Shown here: in pieces, positions 36,899 through 45,207 of the stretch
How positions within the stretch are numbered: the stretch's first letter is position 1
How the letters are laid out: every line of letters begins with the position of its first letter
Origin: Litchfieldia alkalitelluris
Lineage (GTDB): Bacteria > Bacillota > Bacilli > Bacillales > Bacillaceae_L
Direction: 5' to 3'
DNA length: 64,000 nucleotides
NCBI RefSeq assembly: GCF_002019645.1
Contig: NZ_KV917374.1
Coordinates: 95,148 to 159,147 of the forward strand
Made by a program: the position numbers and the translations under genes
Notes under the pieces: generated by a model
The model's database searches: none
Told to the model about the DNA's origin: nothing
The model's input: the letters and a program-made list of their open reading frames with translations, nothing else

Positions 36899-37627
36899 AT
36901 GACAAACCAAAAAGTGATTATGATTACTGGAGCCTCTAAAGGATTAGGGAGAGCATTAACACTTGCATTCGCAGAAAAGGGATATTCTCTTGCCATTTGC
37001 GCACGAGGACTCGAAAAATTATTACAGGTAAAGAAGGAGGCATTAGAAAAAGGAGCGCAGGAAGTGTTAGCGATACAAGCAGATGGTGCGAAAGAAGAAG
37101 ATGTAGATCGTTTTATCTCAATCACAGAAAGTGCTTTTGGAAAGATCGATGTATTAATTGTTAATGCGTCTATCTTCGGTCCTGGGCCTACATTGCTGTC
37201 TGATTATCCGGTAAATGAGTTAAAACAGGTCTTAGATGTGAATATTCTGCACCCATTCCTGACTATTCGTCGTGTGTTACCAGGAATGATAGTGAATCAA
37301 TCTGGGAAGATCTTCGCAATTACTTCAGAAGCCGGAAAAACAGGTTTTGCGACATGGGGGGCATATGGCATCTCCAAGTTTGCAGTCGAAGGGCTAATCC
37401 AAACATGGTCAGATGAACTTGAAGGAACGAATATATCCATCAGCTTAATCGATCCAGGAGAAATGGATACAGAGATGCACCATATTGCAGTTCCTGATTG
37501 CGATTATGAGCTTAGTGCTCCTGAAGAAGTTGCAAAGGTCATTCGATTTCTTGCTTCTAGTGACGCACAATTTATTCATGGACAAAGAATTCAAGCTCAG
37601 CAATTTCAGGGAGGAGAAACAATATGA
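36899..37627 (+). CDS. Short-chain dehydrogenase/reductase
   Basis: This 242-residue SDR has the cofactor motif TGASKGLGRALTLAF, a VNASIFGPG segment where NAG is usual, and the catalytic Ser-Tyr-Lys with YGISK at about 158-162. The substrate is unknown. It overlaps the QueA-like gene by 4 bp (ATGA), so the two are translationally coupled. AAAGGATG precedes the ATG. Confidence 0.88.
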   Translation: MTNQKVIMITGASKGLGRALTLAFAEKGYSLAICARGLEKLLQVKKEALEKGAQEVLAIQADGAKEEDVDRFISITESAFGKIDVLIVNASIFGPGPTLLSDYPVNELKQVLDVNILHPFLTIRRVLPGMIVNQSGKIFAITSEAGKTGFATWGAYGISKFAVEGLIQTWSDELEGTNISISLIDPGEMDTEMHHIAVPDCDYELSAPEEVAKVIRFLASSDAQFIHGQRIQAQQFQGGETI

Positions 37628-38658
37628 ACACGATTGCACCATCAAACCAATTCTTTATTCCAGATCATCTTAATGCCTCATTACCACCTGAGGCATTAGG
37701 TAAAAGGCGTTCTGATATAAAAATGCTTGTTTTGAATGCTAATAACCAACAAACTAATCATTTCAAGTTCAATGACTTAGTTTCCTTATTTGAGTCAGGA
37801 GATGTATTGGTTTTTAATAATAGTAGAACCATTCCAGCTGTGCTTAATGGGTCTTTAAATCACAAAAAAGTAGAAATTAGACTATCTCGAAAATTATCAG
37901 ATGCAAAATGGGAGGCACTTATTTTAGCAGAGGACTTTGAGGACGGAGATATCATTTCATTTCCAAATAGGGTTACAGCTGTTATTAACAAGAAAACTGA
38001 ATCAATCCTTTCCACGTTACTCTTCTCGATTAAAGGAAATCAATTATTGGATTTTATCTATAAAAATGGAAAGCCGATTCGATATGAATATATTACAAAA
38101 CCTTTGCCACTAGAATTTTACCAGACAGTGTATAGCTCGGTCCCTGGTTCTGTCGAGATGTGCTCTGCTGGAAGAGCATTCACATGGGAAATGCTACATC
38201 AGCTTAAGAGCAAAGGAGTGAAGCTAGCTTTCTTGCAACTTCATACCGGATTGAGCTATTACGGAAACGACCAATGGCCAGAGCCTAACAAGCATCCAGA
38301 ATGGTATCACATACCTACTGAAACCGCAGAGATAATTAATCGAGCTCATAAAGAGAAAAAAAGAGTCATTGCTGTTGGTACAACTGTAGTAAGAGCTTTG
38401 GAGTCTTCTATTTCAAATCACAAAGTCGGAAGTAGTTCAGGATGGACGACAATCTATATCAACAAACACTCGACCATTCAATCTGTTACTGGTTTGATTA
38501 CCGGGTTTCATGAACCCGAGGCTAGTCATTTAGATTTATTAACTGCCTTTATTTCAGAAGATTATCTTATCAAAAGTTACAATGAGGCGATTGATAAAGG
38601 CTATCAATGGCATGAGTTTGGAGATTTAAATTTAATATTACATGATGGAAATTCATAA
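37624..38658 (+). CDS. QueA-like S-adenosylmethionine:tRNA ribosyltransferase-isomerase paralogue
   Basis: This 344-residue protein of the QueA fold has the FESGDVLVFNNSRTIPAVL segment and YQTVYSSVPGSVEMCSAGRAFT. In genuine QueA the latter reads like YQTVYA...GSVAAPTAGLHFT; the TAGLHFT box is changed here to SAGRAFT. It has no tgt neighbour, but sits between an SDR gene and a VOC gene with overlapping stop and start codons. It is likely a paralogue with another substrate rather than the queuosine enzyme. Confidence 0.8.
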   Translation: MNTIAPSNQFFIPDHLNASLPPEALGKRRSDIKMLVLNANNQQTNHFKFNDLVSLFESGDVLVFNNSRTIPAVLNGSLNHKKVEIRLSRKLSDAKWEALILAEDFEDGDIISFPNRVTAVINKKTESILSTLLFSIKGNQLLDFIYKNGKPIRYEYITKPLPLEFYQTVYSSVPGSVEMCSAGRAFTWEMLHQLKSKGVKLAFLQLHTGLSYYGNDQWPEPNKHPEWYHIPTETAEIINRAHKEKKRVIAVGTTVVRALESSISNHKVGSSSGWTTIYINKHSTIQSVTGLITGFHEPEASHLDLLTAFISEDYLIKSYNEAIDKGYQWHEFGDLNLILHDGNS

Positions 38659-39005
38659 TGAATTTCCATCATATCGGAATATCAACCGCTAGCCCTGATG
38701 AAACCTTATACTTTTATAGCACCTTTTTCGGATTCGAAGAGATCAAAAGATTTATGTTTAACAATGAACTCCTGATTTTCATAGCGCACAATGGATTTTT
38801 ACTCGAAATTGTTCATGAGCCATCAACGAAGACTTCTCCTACAATTCATATTGCTTGGGAGGTAGAGGATCTTCAAGGAAAAATAATAGAGTTGGAAAAC
38901 AAGGGATTACTTCCTATCGAAGGGCCTTATAGAATCGGAAAGATGTTAGTCGTTTTTTTCAAGGGAATAAATGGGGAAATCTTAGAATTAGTAGAAAAAA
39001 CCTGA
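38658..39005 (+). CDS. VOC family protein of the SDR/QueA-like operon
   Basis: This 115-residue glyoxalase-fold protein starts MNFHHIGISTASPDETLYFY and ends with VVFFKGINGEILELVE, including the usual metal-binding His and Glu. Its start codon overlaps the QueA-like stop by one base (TAATG). It is the last gene of the operon. Confidence 0.83.
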   Translation: MNFHHIGISTASPDETLYFYSTFFGFEEIKRFMFNNELLIFIAHNGFLLEIVHEPSTKTSPTIHIAWEVEDLQGKIIELENKGLLPIEGPYRIGKMLVVFFKGINGEILELVEKT

Positions 39006-39031
39006 TCTTCATCCAAGGAAGACAGGTTTTT
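38996..39031. terminator. Bidirectional terminator after the VOC gene
   Basis: A stem AAAAACCTG/CAGGTTTTT is extended inward by TCTTC/GAAGA. It ends 5 bp before the stop of the convergent response-regulator gene. Confidence 0.8.
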
Positions 39032-39035
39032 CACT

Positions 39036-39677
39036 TTAAGAAGACAGACCAAATTTCATTGCAAAAATGGCAGCTTGTGTTCGATCAGCTAATTGTAGTT
39101 TCCCCAGGATATTCGATACATGAGTTTTAACCGTTTTTTCAGATATCACAAGGCTTGATGCAATCTCTTTGTTGCTTTTCCCCATTGAGATCTGAATCAG
39201 GACGTCTTTCTCCCGCTTTGTTAACTGCTTTACTAGCTTCTCCTCTTCCGTTTCCTTTGCAGTAATTCTCGTTAGAACGTATTTTGTCACCTTATTATGC
39301 AGCTTACTTTCTCCACTATGAACAGCCCTAATTGTTTCTGCTAATTCATCCGGTTCAATATCCTTTAACTGGTAGCCACTGGCACCCGCTTGTAGTGCTG
39401 GTATCACATGCTCCTGATCAGCAAAGCTTGTTAATATGATCACTTTAGTTGTTGGAAAAAGAGTGGTGATTTCCCTTGTCGCCTCAATTCCATTTTTCTT
39501 AGGCATAATTAAATCCATTAATACTACATCTGGTTTTGTATCTTCTACGACCTTCACTGCTTCTTCGCCATTTTCAGCCTCTGCGACAATTTCTAAATCT
39601 TTTTGTGATTCTAAAAAATACCGTAGTCCCTTTCTAACCACATGATGATCATCCACTAACACCACTTTTATACTCAT
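39036..39677 (-). CDS. NarL/LuxR-family response regulator
   Basis: This 213-residue protein has a receiver domain (VVLVDDHHVVRKGLRYFLE, phospho-Asp in DVVLMDLIMPKKNG, Lys late in the domain) and a LuxR helix-turn-helix (LTKREKDVLIQISMGKSNKEIASSLVISEKTVKTHVSNILGKL). It resembles LiaR. It is 15 bp after its kinase gene. Target genes are unknown. Confidence 0.9.
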   Translation of the reverse strand: MSIKVVLVDDHHVVRKGLRYFLESQKDLEIVAEAENGEEAVKVVEDTKPDVVLMDLIMPKKNGIEATREITTLFPTTKVIILTSFADQEHVIPALQAGASGYQLKDIEPDELAETIRAVHSGESKLHNKVTKYVLTRITAKETEEEKLVKQLTKREKDVLIQISMGKSNKEIASSLVISEKTVKTHVSNILGKLQLADRTQAAIFAMKFGLSS

Positions 39678-39692
39678 GCCTTTGCCCCCATT

Positions 39693-41117
39693 CTATAAAC
39701 CTAGAAAGACGGTAATTTCCGTCCCTATATTTTTTTTACTATTGATACTGATGCTACCTCCAAGTTTACCAACACGCTCTTGCATGGTTTTAAGGCCATA
39801 GCCAGAGACTAGATCATCCTGATTTTTATCAAACCCACAGCCCTCATCTGAAATAACCATTTTGACGAAATCCTTAACCGTAAAAATAATCTTTACATCA
39901 TCGCTCATTGAGTGTTTTTTCACATTGTTAAGAGCTTCCTGCCCCACTCTCCAAAGACACTCTTCAATGGGATTAGAAAGGTTAAGAATACCATGTAATT
40001 CAATATCAACACTTAACTTAATAAGCTCACCATACCGTTTTAATGCAGTAAGTAACCCTTGTTCTAACCCTTCAGGCCGGAGTTGCCAAATTAACTTTCG
40101 CATTTCCAATAAGGCTTCAGAAGATAAGGCTTGAATCTCGACAAGCGGGTTTATTATTTCCTCTTTATCCGCTCTCGCCTGAAGTCCTTTTGAAATAAGT
40201 GTAATGGAAAATAACAACTGATTAACTGAGTCATGTAAATCTCGTGCTAGTCGGTTTCTTTCCTCCATTAATGCAAGTTCCGTCCGGTGTTGTTCAATTC
40301 TATTTTTTTCAGCGATAAGGGCAAAATGATAGCTAATTTGCTTTGATATCATTTCATCAAGTTCTTCAAGTGTTTCGCCGTATACAATCAACTCTACTCG
40401 ACTCTCACCAACTACTTCTTTTAGAGAGATGGAAGAATCTTGGCTATCTCCTTCTTTTTCACATTGATGATCTAATGTAATGGCAACCCCTGTCCATGGG
40501 AATAAACGAGCTAAACACTGCACTCCATGCTTAAGAAGGGATTTGTTATCATTTAACTCATTCATATTAGCCATCCACTGACTAAATGCATGAAGATACT
40601 TTGCTTTTTTCTGCTCATATTCATATAACTTCATTCGGTAACATGTTGCACCAACCTGTAGTGCAATCGTTTCTAAAATTTCAAGCTCCTCAGTTGTAAA
40701 ATGAGTTTTGTATGGTGAAGAAACATTAATTAAACCATACGTTTCATTTCCCGCTTTAATCGGAATTGTCGCATGATGAGTAATTCCCTCAGTACTTCCC
40801 CAATTTTCCTCCATCGCTCGTTCTAACCTTTGGCACTCGATCATATTAACCGCATTCCTTAGCTTTCCGTTCCTACATTTTTCAAGGCACCAACAATCCT
40901 CTTTACACATAGGAAGGAAATCATTAAAGCTCAGTCCATCGGGTAGGTTATAATAAGCGACTAATTGATGTCTTAAATCATTGACTAAGAATACCCAACC
41001 CGTCTGAAATCCTGTAACCTTTAAGAGCTTTTCCAATACGATTTGTAACATTGAATTCAAATCTTGACCTTCATGAAGGATCGTCGAAATCTCTCTTAAA
41101 ATATTTCGATCATTCAT
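39693..41117 (-). CDS. GAF-domain sensor histidine kinase (HisKA_3 type) with a cysteine cluster
   Basis: This 474-residue cytoplasmic kinase has an N-terminal GAF domain (about 15-170), a second linker region, the dimerisation and phospho-acceptor box LARDLHDSVNQLLFS and a HATPase domain ending the protein. The GAF domain carries a tight cluster, Cys71, Cys75, Cys77, Cys81 and Cys95, that could bind metal or an Fe-S cluster. AGGGGAG sets the start at 41117. It partners the adjacent response regulator. Confidence 0.88.
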   Translation of the reverse strand: MNDRNILREISTILHEGQDLNSMLQIVLEKLLKVTGFQTGWVFLVNDLRHQLVAYYNLPDGLSFNDFLPMCKEDCWCLEKCRNGKLRNAVNMIECQRLERAMEENWGSTEGITHHATIPIKAGNETYGLINVSSPYKTHFTTEELEILETIALQVGATCYRMKLYEYEQKKAKYLHAFSQWMANMNELNDNKSLLKHGVQCLARLFPWTGVAITLDHQCEKEGDSQDSSISLKEVVGESRVELIVYGETLEELDEMISKQISYHFALIAEKNRIEQHRTELALMEERNRLARDLHDSVNQLLFSITLISKGLQARADKEEIINPLVEIQALSSEALLEMRKLIWQLRPEGLEQGLLTALKRYGELIKLSVDIELHGILNLSNPIEECLWRVGQEALNNVKKHSMSDDVKIIFTVKDFVKMVISDEGCGFDKNQDDLVSGYGLKTMQERVGKLGGSISINSKKNIGTEITVFLGL

Positions 41118-41274
41118 ATTTATCTCCCCTAAGTTCATACTCCCTTTATTTTACTATGCCTTGAAATTCTTTTGTTGCTTTCTTATGAATGATTTCTTCT
41201 ACAACTTTTGGATGAAACCCTTTGTTTTATGAGTAAAAGTACACAACATCTACATAATAAGTTGTATATCAAAA

Positions 41275-41332
41275 GAAAAGCGGAAGGCGCCCTCTATCGG
41301 CGACGGAGCTAGGCACCATAACTAGGTTCAGA
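41275..41332. repeat. Truncated GCGGAAGGCGCC-type intergenic repeat
   Basis: It starts AAGCGGAAGGCGCCC and runs quickly to GGCGACGGAGCTAGGCACCATAACTAGG. The end matches the right end of the longer element at 43734-43862 (GGAGCTAGACACCAAAACTAGG), so it looks like an internally deleted relative. Confidence 0.7.
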
Positions 41333-41351
41333 TTATTTATATGTATCTTTT

Positions 41352-41521
41352 AAAAAGGCTCTTTTCTGAAAGATTGTTGCTAAATGACCTGTTTTTCGGT
41401 AGGTTACATTATTTCACTAGATGTTATGGTTAAAATTCAGGAAAAAAAGCTACCACTGTACTTAGTTCATAGTGAGTTTAAAAGACCTTTAAAAGCAACA
41501 AAGTATACGAAAACAACCTTA
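41352..41521. repeat. Dispersed repeat, copy B (fullest copy)
   Basis: It begins AAAAAGGCTCTTTTCTGAAAG and ends AAAAGCAACAAAGTATACGA, with GAAAAAAAGCTACCACTGTACTT in the right half. The ends AAAGATTGTTGCT and AAAGCAACAAAGT are loosely complementary, which suggests a MITE-like element. Copies or parts lie at 11961, 24857 and 45208. Confidence 0.7.
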
Positions 41522-41541
41522 AAAAAAGTAGGGATTAAAAA

Positions 41542-42267
41542 ATGTGGAATGCGTTCTTATGGGGCAGCGTGGCCGGTTCTGCCTTATTTGCAGGAGCGTT
41601 AATAGGACTTTTTTTTAACATTAAAAAGCGATGGATCGCAGCAATAATGGCATTCGGTACAGGGGTATTAATCGGGGCTGCATCTTTTGAGTTACTCGAG
41701 GATGCAATACAAGAAGGAGGAATCCTTCCCACCTCGTTCGGTTTCTTACTTGGTGCTCTATTATTCACAGTTGTTGATCTTCTCATTTCCAACAAAGGGG
41801 GAAAAGAACGAAAGCGATCTGGTGAAAATCCAAGGGGACATTCCGGGTTAGCTATTTTCATTGGTACTCTTTTCGATGCGATTCCGGAATCGATCATTAT
41901 CGGATTAAGCATACTCGAAAACCATACGGTCAGTCTTCTATTAGTGATCGCCATCTTTATTAGTAATTTCCCTGAAGGTTTATCAAGCAGTGTTGGGTTA
42001 AAAAAAGACGGTTACTCTAAAAAGAAAATTCTCTTTCTTTGGCTGTTTGCTTTAGTCCTATCTGGAATGAGCTCCTTAGCTGGATACACCTTATTTAAAG
42101 ATGGCTCATCTATAATTATAGCCGGAATCGGTTCATTTGCTGCCGGTGGAGTAATCGCCATGGTATCATCCACCATGTTACCTGAAGCATTTGAAGAGGG
42201 CGGACCTGTTGTTGGATTTATAACTGCCTTAGGTTTATTATTTTCGCTGATTCTAAGCTCACTATAA
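41542..42267 (+). CDS. ZIP-family metal transporter
   Basis: This 241-residue membrane protein has eight predicted helices, FGTGVLIGAASFELLEDA, a DAIPESIIIGLSI metal-site helix where ZIPs often have HxxPE, and SNFPEGLSSSVG. It likely imports a divalent metal such as zinc. GTAGGGA precedes the ATG with modest strength. The two repeats above lie directly upstream. Confidence 0.83.
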   Translation: MWNAFLWGSVAGSALFAGALIGLFFNIKKRWIAAIMAFGTGVLIGAASFELLEDAIQEGGILPTSFGFLLGALLFTVVDLLISNKGGKERKRSGENPRGHSGLAIFIGTLFDAIPESIIIGLSILENHTVSLLLVIAIFISNFPEGLSSSVGLKKDGYSKKKILFLWLFALVLSGMSSLAGYTLFKDGSSIIIAGIGSFAAGGVIAMVSSTMLPEAFEEGGPVVGFITALGLLFSLILSSL

Positions 42268-42312
42268 AATTGAAAACAAGCATGCCCATTAAAAAGGAAG
42301 TTATTGGCATGC

Positions 42313-42528
42313 TTAATTTAGATCCAGCAGTTCTTCCTCCTGAGCTTTTAAGATTGCTTGAATTCGATCAGGAACCTCCATTTTGGAATAGATGGAAGAG
42401 ATATAATTTTTCACTGTTCCTTCTGTTAAATATAATCCTCCGGCTATTTGACGATTATCCTTACCCTCTACAAGTAGTCGCAAGACATCTAGTTCTCTGT
42501 CCGTTAAACCATAGCCTACTTTCTTCAA
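42313..42528 (-). pseudogene. Response-regulator remnant: LuxR-type HTH without receiver domain
   Basis: The 71 codons encode only LTDRELDVLRLLVEGKDNRQIAGGLYLTEGTVKNYISSIYSKM plus a tail, the DNA-binding domain of a NarL-family regulator. The receiver domain is absent and TAG TAG stops lie upstream in frame. Just upstream in another frame, a QQLVERKIEE-like linker is legible. This suggests a frameshift or deletion scar. It has no ribosome binding site. Confidence 0.7.
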
Positions 42529-42552
42529 TTTTTCTTTCTACTAATTGCTGGG

Positions 42553-42753
42553 ATGGAACCAGAAGTCCATTCAGCAACCATCAGTTTTGCTACAACCGGG
42601 GAATATGGGGTTCACTCAGATACAATTCCTTTTAGTTGGCTTGTAACATTTGCCATAACTACTTTTATTCTTGCAATATATTCTTTGATACTTTTCTACA
42701 GACATAATAAAAAAGTTCATTCAGAAAAAATGAACACTACATTTCTACTATGA
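42553..42753 (+). CDS. Hypothetical 66-residue protein with one membrane helix (doubtful)
   Basis: It reads MEPEVHSATISFATTGEYGVH, then one hydrophobic segment FSWLVTFAITTFILAIYSLILFY and a basic tail. It has no ribosome binding site. The frame continues upstream through hydrophobic codons to a stop inside the antisense regulator remnant. It could be the 3' remnant of a divergent neighbour of that regulator. Confidence 0.3.
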   Translation: MEPEVHSATISFATTGEYGVHSDTIPFSWLVTFAITTFILAIYSLILFYRHNKKVHSEKMNTTFLL

Positions 42754-42828
42754 TTATATTTAAAAATTCTTATTGACAGTTCTACAAATATATCTTAATA
42801 TTATCTCAATCAGTTAAATATGTTTCTC

Positions 42829-42926
42829 CTAAAGGGGAGTAGCTTTTACAGCAGAGTCGTCATTTCGGAGTTTAATTACTCTCGGCTTTGTTGGCAACTT
42901 TTACGTTGTTAGCAAGACCTTTACCA
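42829..42926 (+). ncRNA. yybP-ykoY (Mn2+) riboswitch
   Basis: The aptamer hallmarks are present: AAAGGGGAGTAGC at 42831-42843, a GTCGTCATTTCGGAG segment, and GCAAGACCTTTACC at 42912-42925. This class senses Mn2+ and usually precedes terC-type or other Mn-export genes. Here terC starts 1.3 kb downstream, with small genes between. Confidence 0.85.
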
Positions 42927-42946
42927 ATCGGTAGAGGTCTTTTTGT
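42914..42946 (+). terminator. Riboswitch expression-platform terminator
   Basis: A stem AAGACCTTTACC/GGTAGAGGTCTT with loop AATC is followed by TTTTTG. Its left arm is the 3' strand of the aptamer, so Mn2+ binding and terminator formation should be mutually exclusive. Confidence 0.8.
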
Positions 42947-42953
42947 ATCTTTC

Positions 42954-42991
42954 AAAACCTTTGCCAATTATTATGGTGAGGGTTTTTTTAT
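42954..42991 (+). terminator. Second hairpin after the riboswitch
   Basis: AAAACCTTTGCCA and TGGTGAGGGTTTT pair imperfectly, followed by TTTTTATTT. Two terminators in series between aptamer and first gene is unusual. Confidence 0.6.
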
Positions 42992-43026
42992 TTGGATAAT
43001 TTAGACTTCGATTAGGAGGCTAACGA

Positions 43027-43194
43027 ATGACTAATAAAAAAAGATTACAAGATGCGATATCAAAGGAAGCTGAACAGTTAGCTGCAATTGTTAAAGCGAA
43101 TGGACTCACCCATCGTGACACAGTATTACAAAGCCAGAAGCTAGATACACTTATCTGGAAGTATCAATACGATCGAAGGGAGCAATTAAAATGA
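43027..43194 (+). CDS. Spo0E-like sporulation regulatory protein
   Basis: This 55-residue protein has the Spo0E-family pattern GLTHRDTVLQSQKLDTLIWKY; the SQKLD box is the family's SQELD catalytic or interaction motif. Family members dephosphorylate Spo0A~P. AGGAGG precedes the ATG. It overlaps the next gene by 4 bp. Confidence 0.85.
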   Translation: MTNKKRLQDAISKEAEQLAAIVKANGLTHRDTVLQSQKLDTLIWKYQYDRREQLK

Positions 43195-43322
43195 AAAAAA
43201 GCCATCAATCTTTATCAATGCTAATTAATAGAAATATAGAAGAATTATTAAGAGATAAAGCGCAGATTGAAAAGATCGAAAAGCGAATTGAAGATCGCAT
43301 AGTGAAGAATAAAACAAAATAA
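43191..43322 (+). CDS. FbpB-like small basic protein
   Basis: This 43-residue basic protein has the pattern SLSMLINRNIEELLRDKAQIEKIEKRIEDR, like FbpB family proteins. In B. subtilis FbpB is an iron-responsive partner of the FsrA small RNA. It is coupled to the Spo0E-like gene by ATGA. I saw no Fur box of its own. Confidence 0.75.
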   Translation: MKKSHQSLSMLINRNIEELLRDKAQIEKIEKRIEDRIVKNKTK

Positions 43323-43338
43323 CTGGAGGGAATTTAAA

Positions 43339-43725
43339 TTGATACTAAGGAAATACTTGTCTCTTATAGGAATAGGTTCAGCAAAAATCGATCTTATCTT
43401 ATCTAAAGAAACGTATACGCCTGGTGAACTTATTCATGGTTACTTCCTTTTAAAAGGAGGAACCATTGAGCAACAGTTGAAACGAATTGATTGTGACTTG
43501 GTAAGAATTCATGAAGGTAAAGAAGAGGAAGACATTCTCGACTCTACGACCATTTTGACGTCGACACTTCTTCATTCAGAAGAAGCTGATAAAATTCCTT
43601 TTTCATTCAAACTACCAAATGGGTTGTCACCTTCGGATCAACAAACATCTTACCGTTTCAAAACAAGATTATATTTTAAAGAAGGCGCAAAAAGTATCGA
43701 TCAAGACTTAATTCAAATCGTTTAA
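43339..43725 (+). CDS. Spo0M-like arrestin-fold protein, N-terminal domain only
   Basis: The 128 residues resemble the first half of the sporulation-control protein Spo0M (DLILSKETYTPGELIHGYFLLKGG, IPFSFKLPNG, DQDLIQIV). Spo0M has about 258 residues, so this is a single-domain form or a truncated one. The start is TTG with GGAGG ten bases upstream. It is the third gene after the Mn riboswitch. Confidence 0.75.
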   Translation: MILRKYLSLIGIGSAKIDLILSKETYTPGELIHGYFLLKGGTIEQQLKRIDCDLVRIHEGKEEEDILDSTTILTSTLLHSEEADKIPFSFKLPNGLSPSDQQTSYRFKTRLYFKEGAKSIDQDLIQIV

Positions 43726-43733
43726 TATGAAAA

Positions 43734-43862
43734 GTTCAGGGTGCCCGCCTATCGGCAACAGGCATAAGACGAGCGCTGACAGAAGCCAAGGTTTTCGCCT
43801 TCCGAAGCGATTGGCTTATGACCCCGATCCGGTGGCACCTGGAGCTAGACACCAAAACTAGG
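43734..43862. repeat. GC-rich intergenic repeat with inverted arms
   Basis: TCAGGGTGCCCGCCTATCGG at the left and CCGATCCGGTGGCACCTGGA at the right are near-complementary. GCATAAGACGAGCGCTGACAGA and GGAGCTAGACA lie within. I recall this sequence type as common between genes in Bacillaceae. It separates the Spo0M-like gene from the DUF1232 and terC genes. Confidence 0.75.
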
Positions 43863-43919
43863 TAAAATGTTTATGCATTCCGCAATGATAAAAAAGTATG
43901 TTAGCTTTTAAGGTAGGTG

Positions 43920-44201
43920 ATGCTTTTGTTTAAATATTTCAAACGATTAAAGTTTATCCTTAAATTTTGGAGGTTCATTCCTTTTTTAAAAGATTTCTTT
44001 CTCACTAAAGAGGTGCCATCACATCATAAGGTACTTGGAGCACTTATCATTTTAACTTATGCATTTTTCCCATTTGATTTGATTCCAGATTTTCTAGCCT
44101 TTTTTGGGATCATTGACGATGTGGTTCTTGCCACTTTTGTATTAGAAAGATTCGTAAAAATTGCACCACAAACCTTAAAGGATAAATATAAGCTTGGGTA
44201 A
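43920..44201 (+). CDS. DUF1232 (YkvA-like) membrane protein
   Basis: This protein of about 93 residues has the DUF1232 core ALIILTYAFFPFDLIPDFLAFFGIIDDVVLATFVLERF, two hydrophobic stretches with a conserved DLIPD-type motif. Function is unknown. AAGGTAGGT precedes the ATG. It probably shares a transcript with terC, 44 bp away. Confidence 0.8.
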   Translation: MLLFKYFKRLKFILKFWRFIPFLKDFFLTKEVPSHHKVLGALIILTYAFFPFDLIPDFLAFFGIIDDVVLATFVLERFVKIAPQTLKDKYKLG

Positions 44202-44245
44202 CATTTAATTAATTATAGATAGGTATATTAGGGGGCAGAATTTAA

Positions 44246-45031
44246 TTGGAATTTTCATTATTAGTTGAGTATGGTTGGGTATTATTGGTCTTAATTTTAT
44301 TGGAAGGTTTATTAGCTGCTGATAATGCTTTAGTATTAGCAATTATGGTAAAACACCTTCCAGAAGAAGAAAGAAAAAAGGCTTTATTTTATGGTTTAGC
44401 CGGAGCATTTGTTTTTAGATTAGCTTCGTTGTTCATGATTTCATTTCTTGTTGACGTATGGCAAGTCCAAGCGATTGGAGCGCTATATTTATTATTCATA
44501 GCAGCTAATCACATCTTTAGAAAATTACTATTGAAGAAAAAAGATGATGGGGCACCTGTAAAGGAAAAAAAGAAATCAGGTTTCTGGGGAACTGTATTCA
44601 AGGTAGAGTTAGCTGATATCGCATTTGCTATTGACTCAATCTTAGCTGCAGTTGCATTAGCAGTAACATTGCCACACCTGCCAATTGGAGAAATTGGGGG
44701 AATGAACGCAGGACATTTCATTGTTATATTCCTTGGTGGTTTTGTTGGTTTAGTTATTATGCGATTTGCTGCACATCTGTTTGTCGACTTATTGAAAAAA
44801 AGACCTTCTCTGGAAATAGCAGCATTTATGATTGTTGGAATGGTAGGGGTTAAGTTAGTAGTTCTGACACTATCTCACCCTGATATAGCGATCATCCCAT
44901 ATGGCTTTGCACATTCTTACACTTGGAAAATAATCTTCTATTCAATCTTAGTTTCGATCGCAGTTGGTGGTTGGTTCTTATCTAAAGAAAAAGTAGAAGC
45001 TCCTGTTGAAGAAGTAAAAGTGAACGGCTAG
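44246..45031 (+). CDS. TerC family membrane protein (probable Mn2+ exporter)
   Basis: This 261-residue protein has about seven membrane segments and the family motifs LLEGLLAADNALVLAIMVKHL and ELADIAFAIDSILAAVALA, with conserved Asp in membrane helices. Bacillus homologues under yybP-ykoY riboswitches (YceF, YkoY) export Mn2+, in part to metalate secreted proteins. The start is TTG after AGGGGGCAG. The Mn riboswitch upstream supports this role. Confidence 0.88.
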   Translation: MEFSLLVEYGWVLLVLILLEGLLAADNALVLAIMVKHLPEEERKKALFYGLAGAFVFRLASLFMISFLVDVWQVQAIGALYLLFIAANHIFRKLLLKKKDDGAPVKEKKKSGFWGTVFKVELADIAFAIDSILAAVALAVTLPHLPIGEIGGMNAGHFIVIFLGGFVGLVIMRFAAHLFVDLLKKRPSLEIAAFMIVGMVGVKLVVLTLSHPDIAIIPYGFAHSYTWKIIFYSILVSIAVGGWFLSKEKVEAPVEEVKVNG

Positions 45032-45040
45032 ATAGTTGAT

Positions 45041-45076
45041 GGAGACCTTTTAGGGATACTAGAAGGTCTCCTTTTT
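45041..45076 (+). terminator. Terminator of terC
   Basis: A stem GGAGACCTT/AAGGTCTCC is followed by TTTTTC, 10 bp after the stop. A second hairpin, AAAGAACGGA...TCCGTTCTTTT, lies at 45142-45184. Confidence 0.85.
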
Positions 45077-45207
45077 CATACAGTGGCATTTTGTAAATAT
45101 AGGTTATCGATTTTTTGATGGAGTTTTGATTATTATATATTGTAAAGAACGGAGTATCTTTTTATGGATAATCCGTTCTTTTTTAAATATAGGCAGTTAT
45201 AATTTAG

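Noticed and set aside
37624-38658. Genuine queuosine enzyme QueA
   Set aside because: The TAGLHFT box is altered, tgt is not adjacent and the gene is coupled to SDR and VOC genes, so I call it QueA-like only.
42270-42635. Plus-strand 121-codon frame after the ZIP gene
   Set aside because: It runs antisense through the LuxR-type HTH remnant, whose family match is unmistakable.
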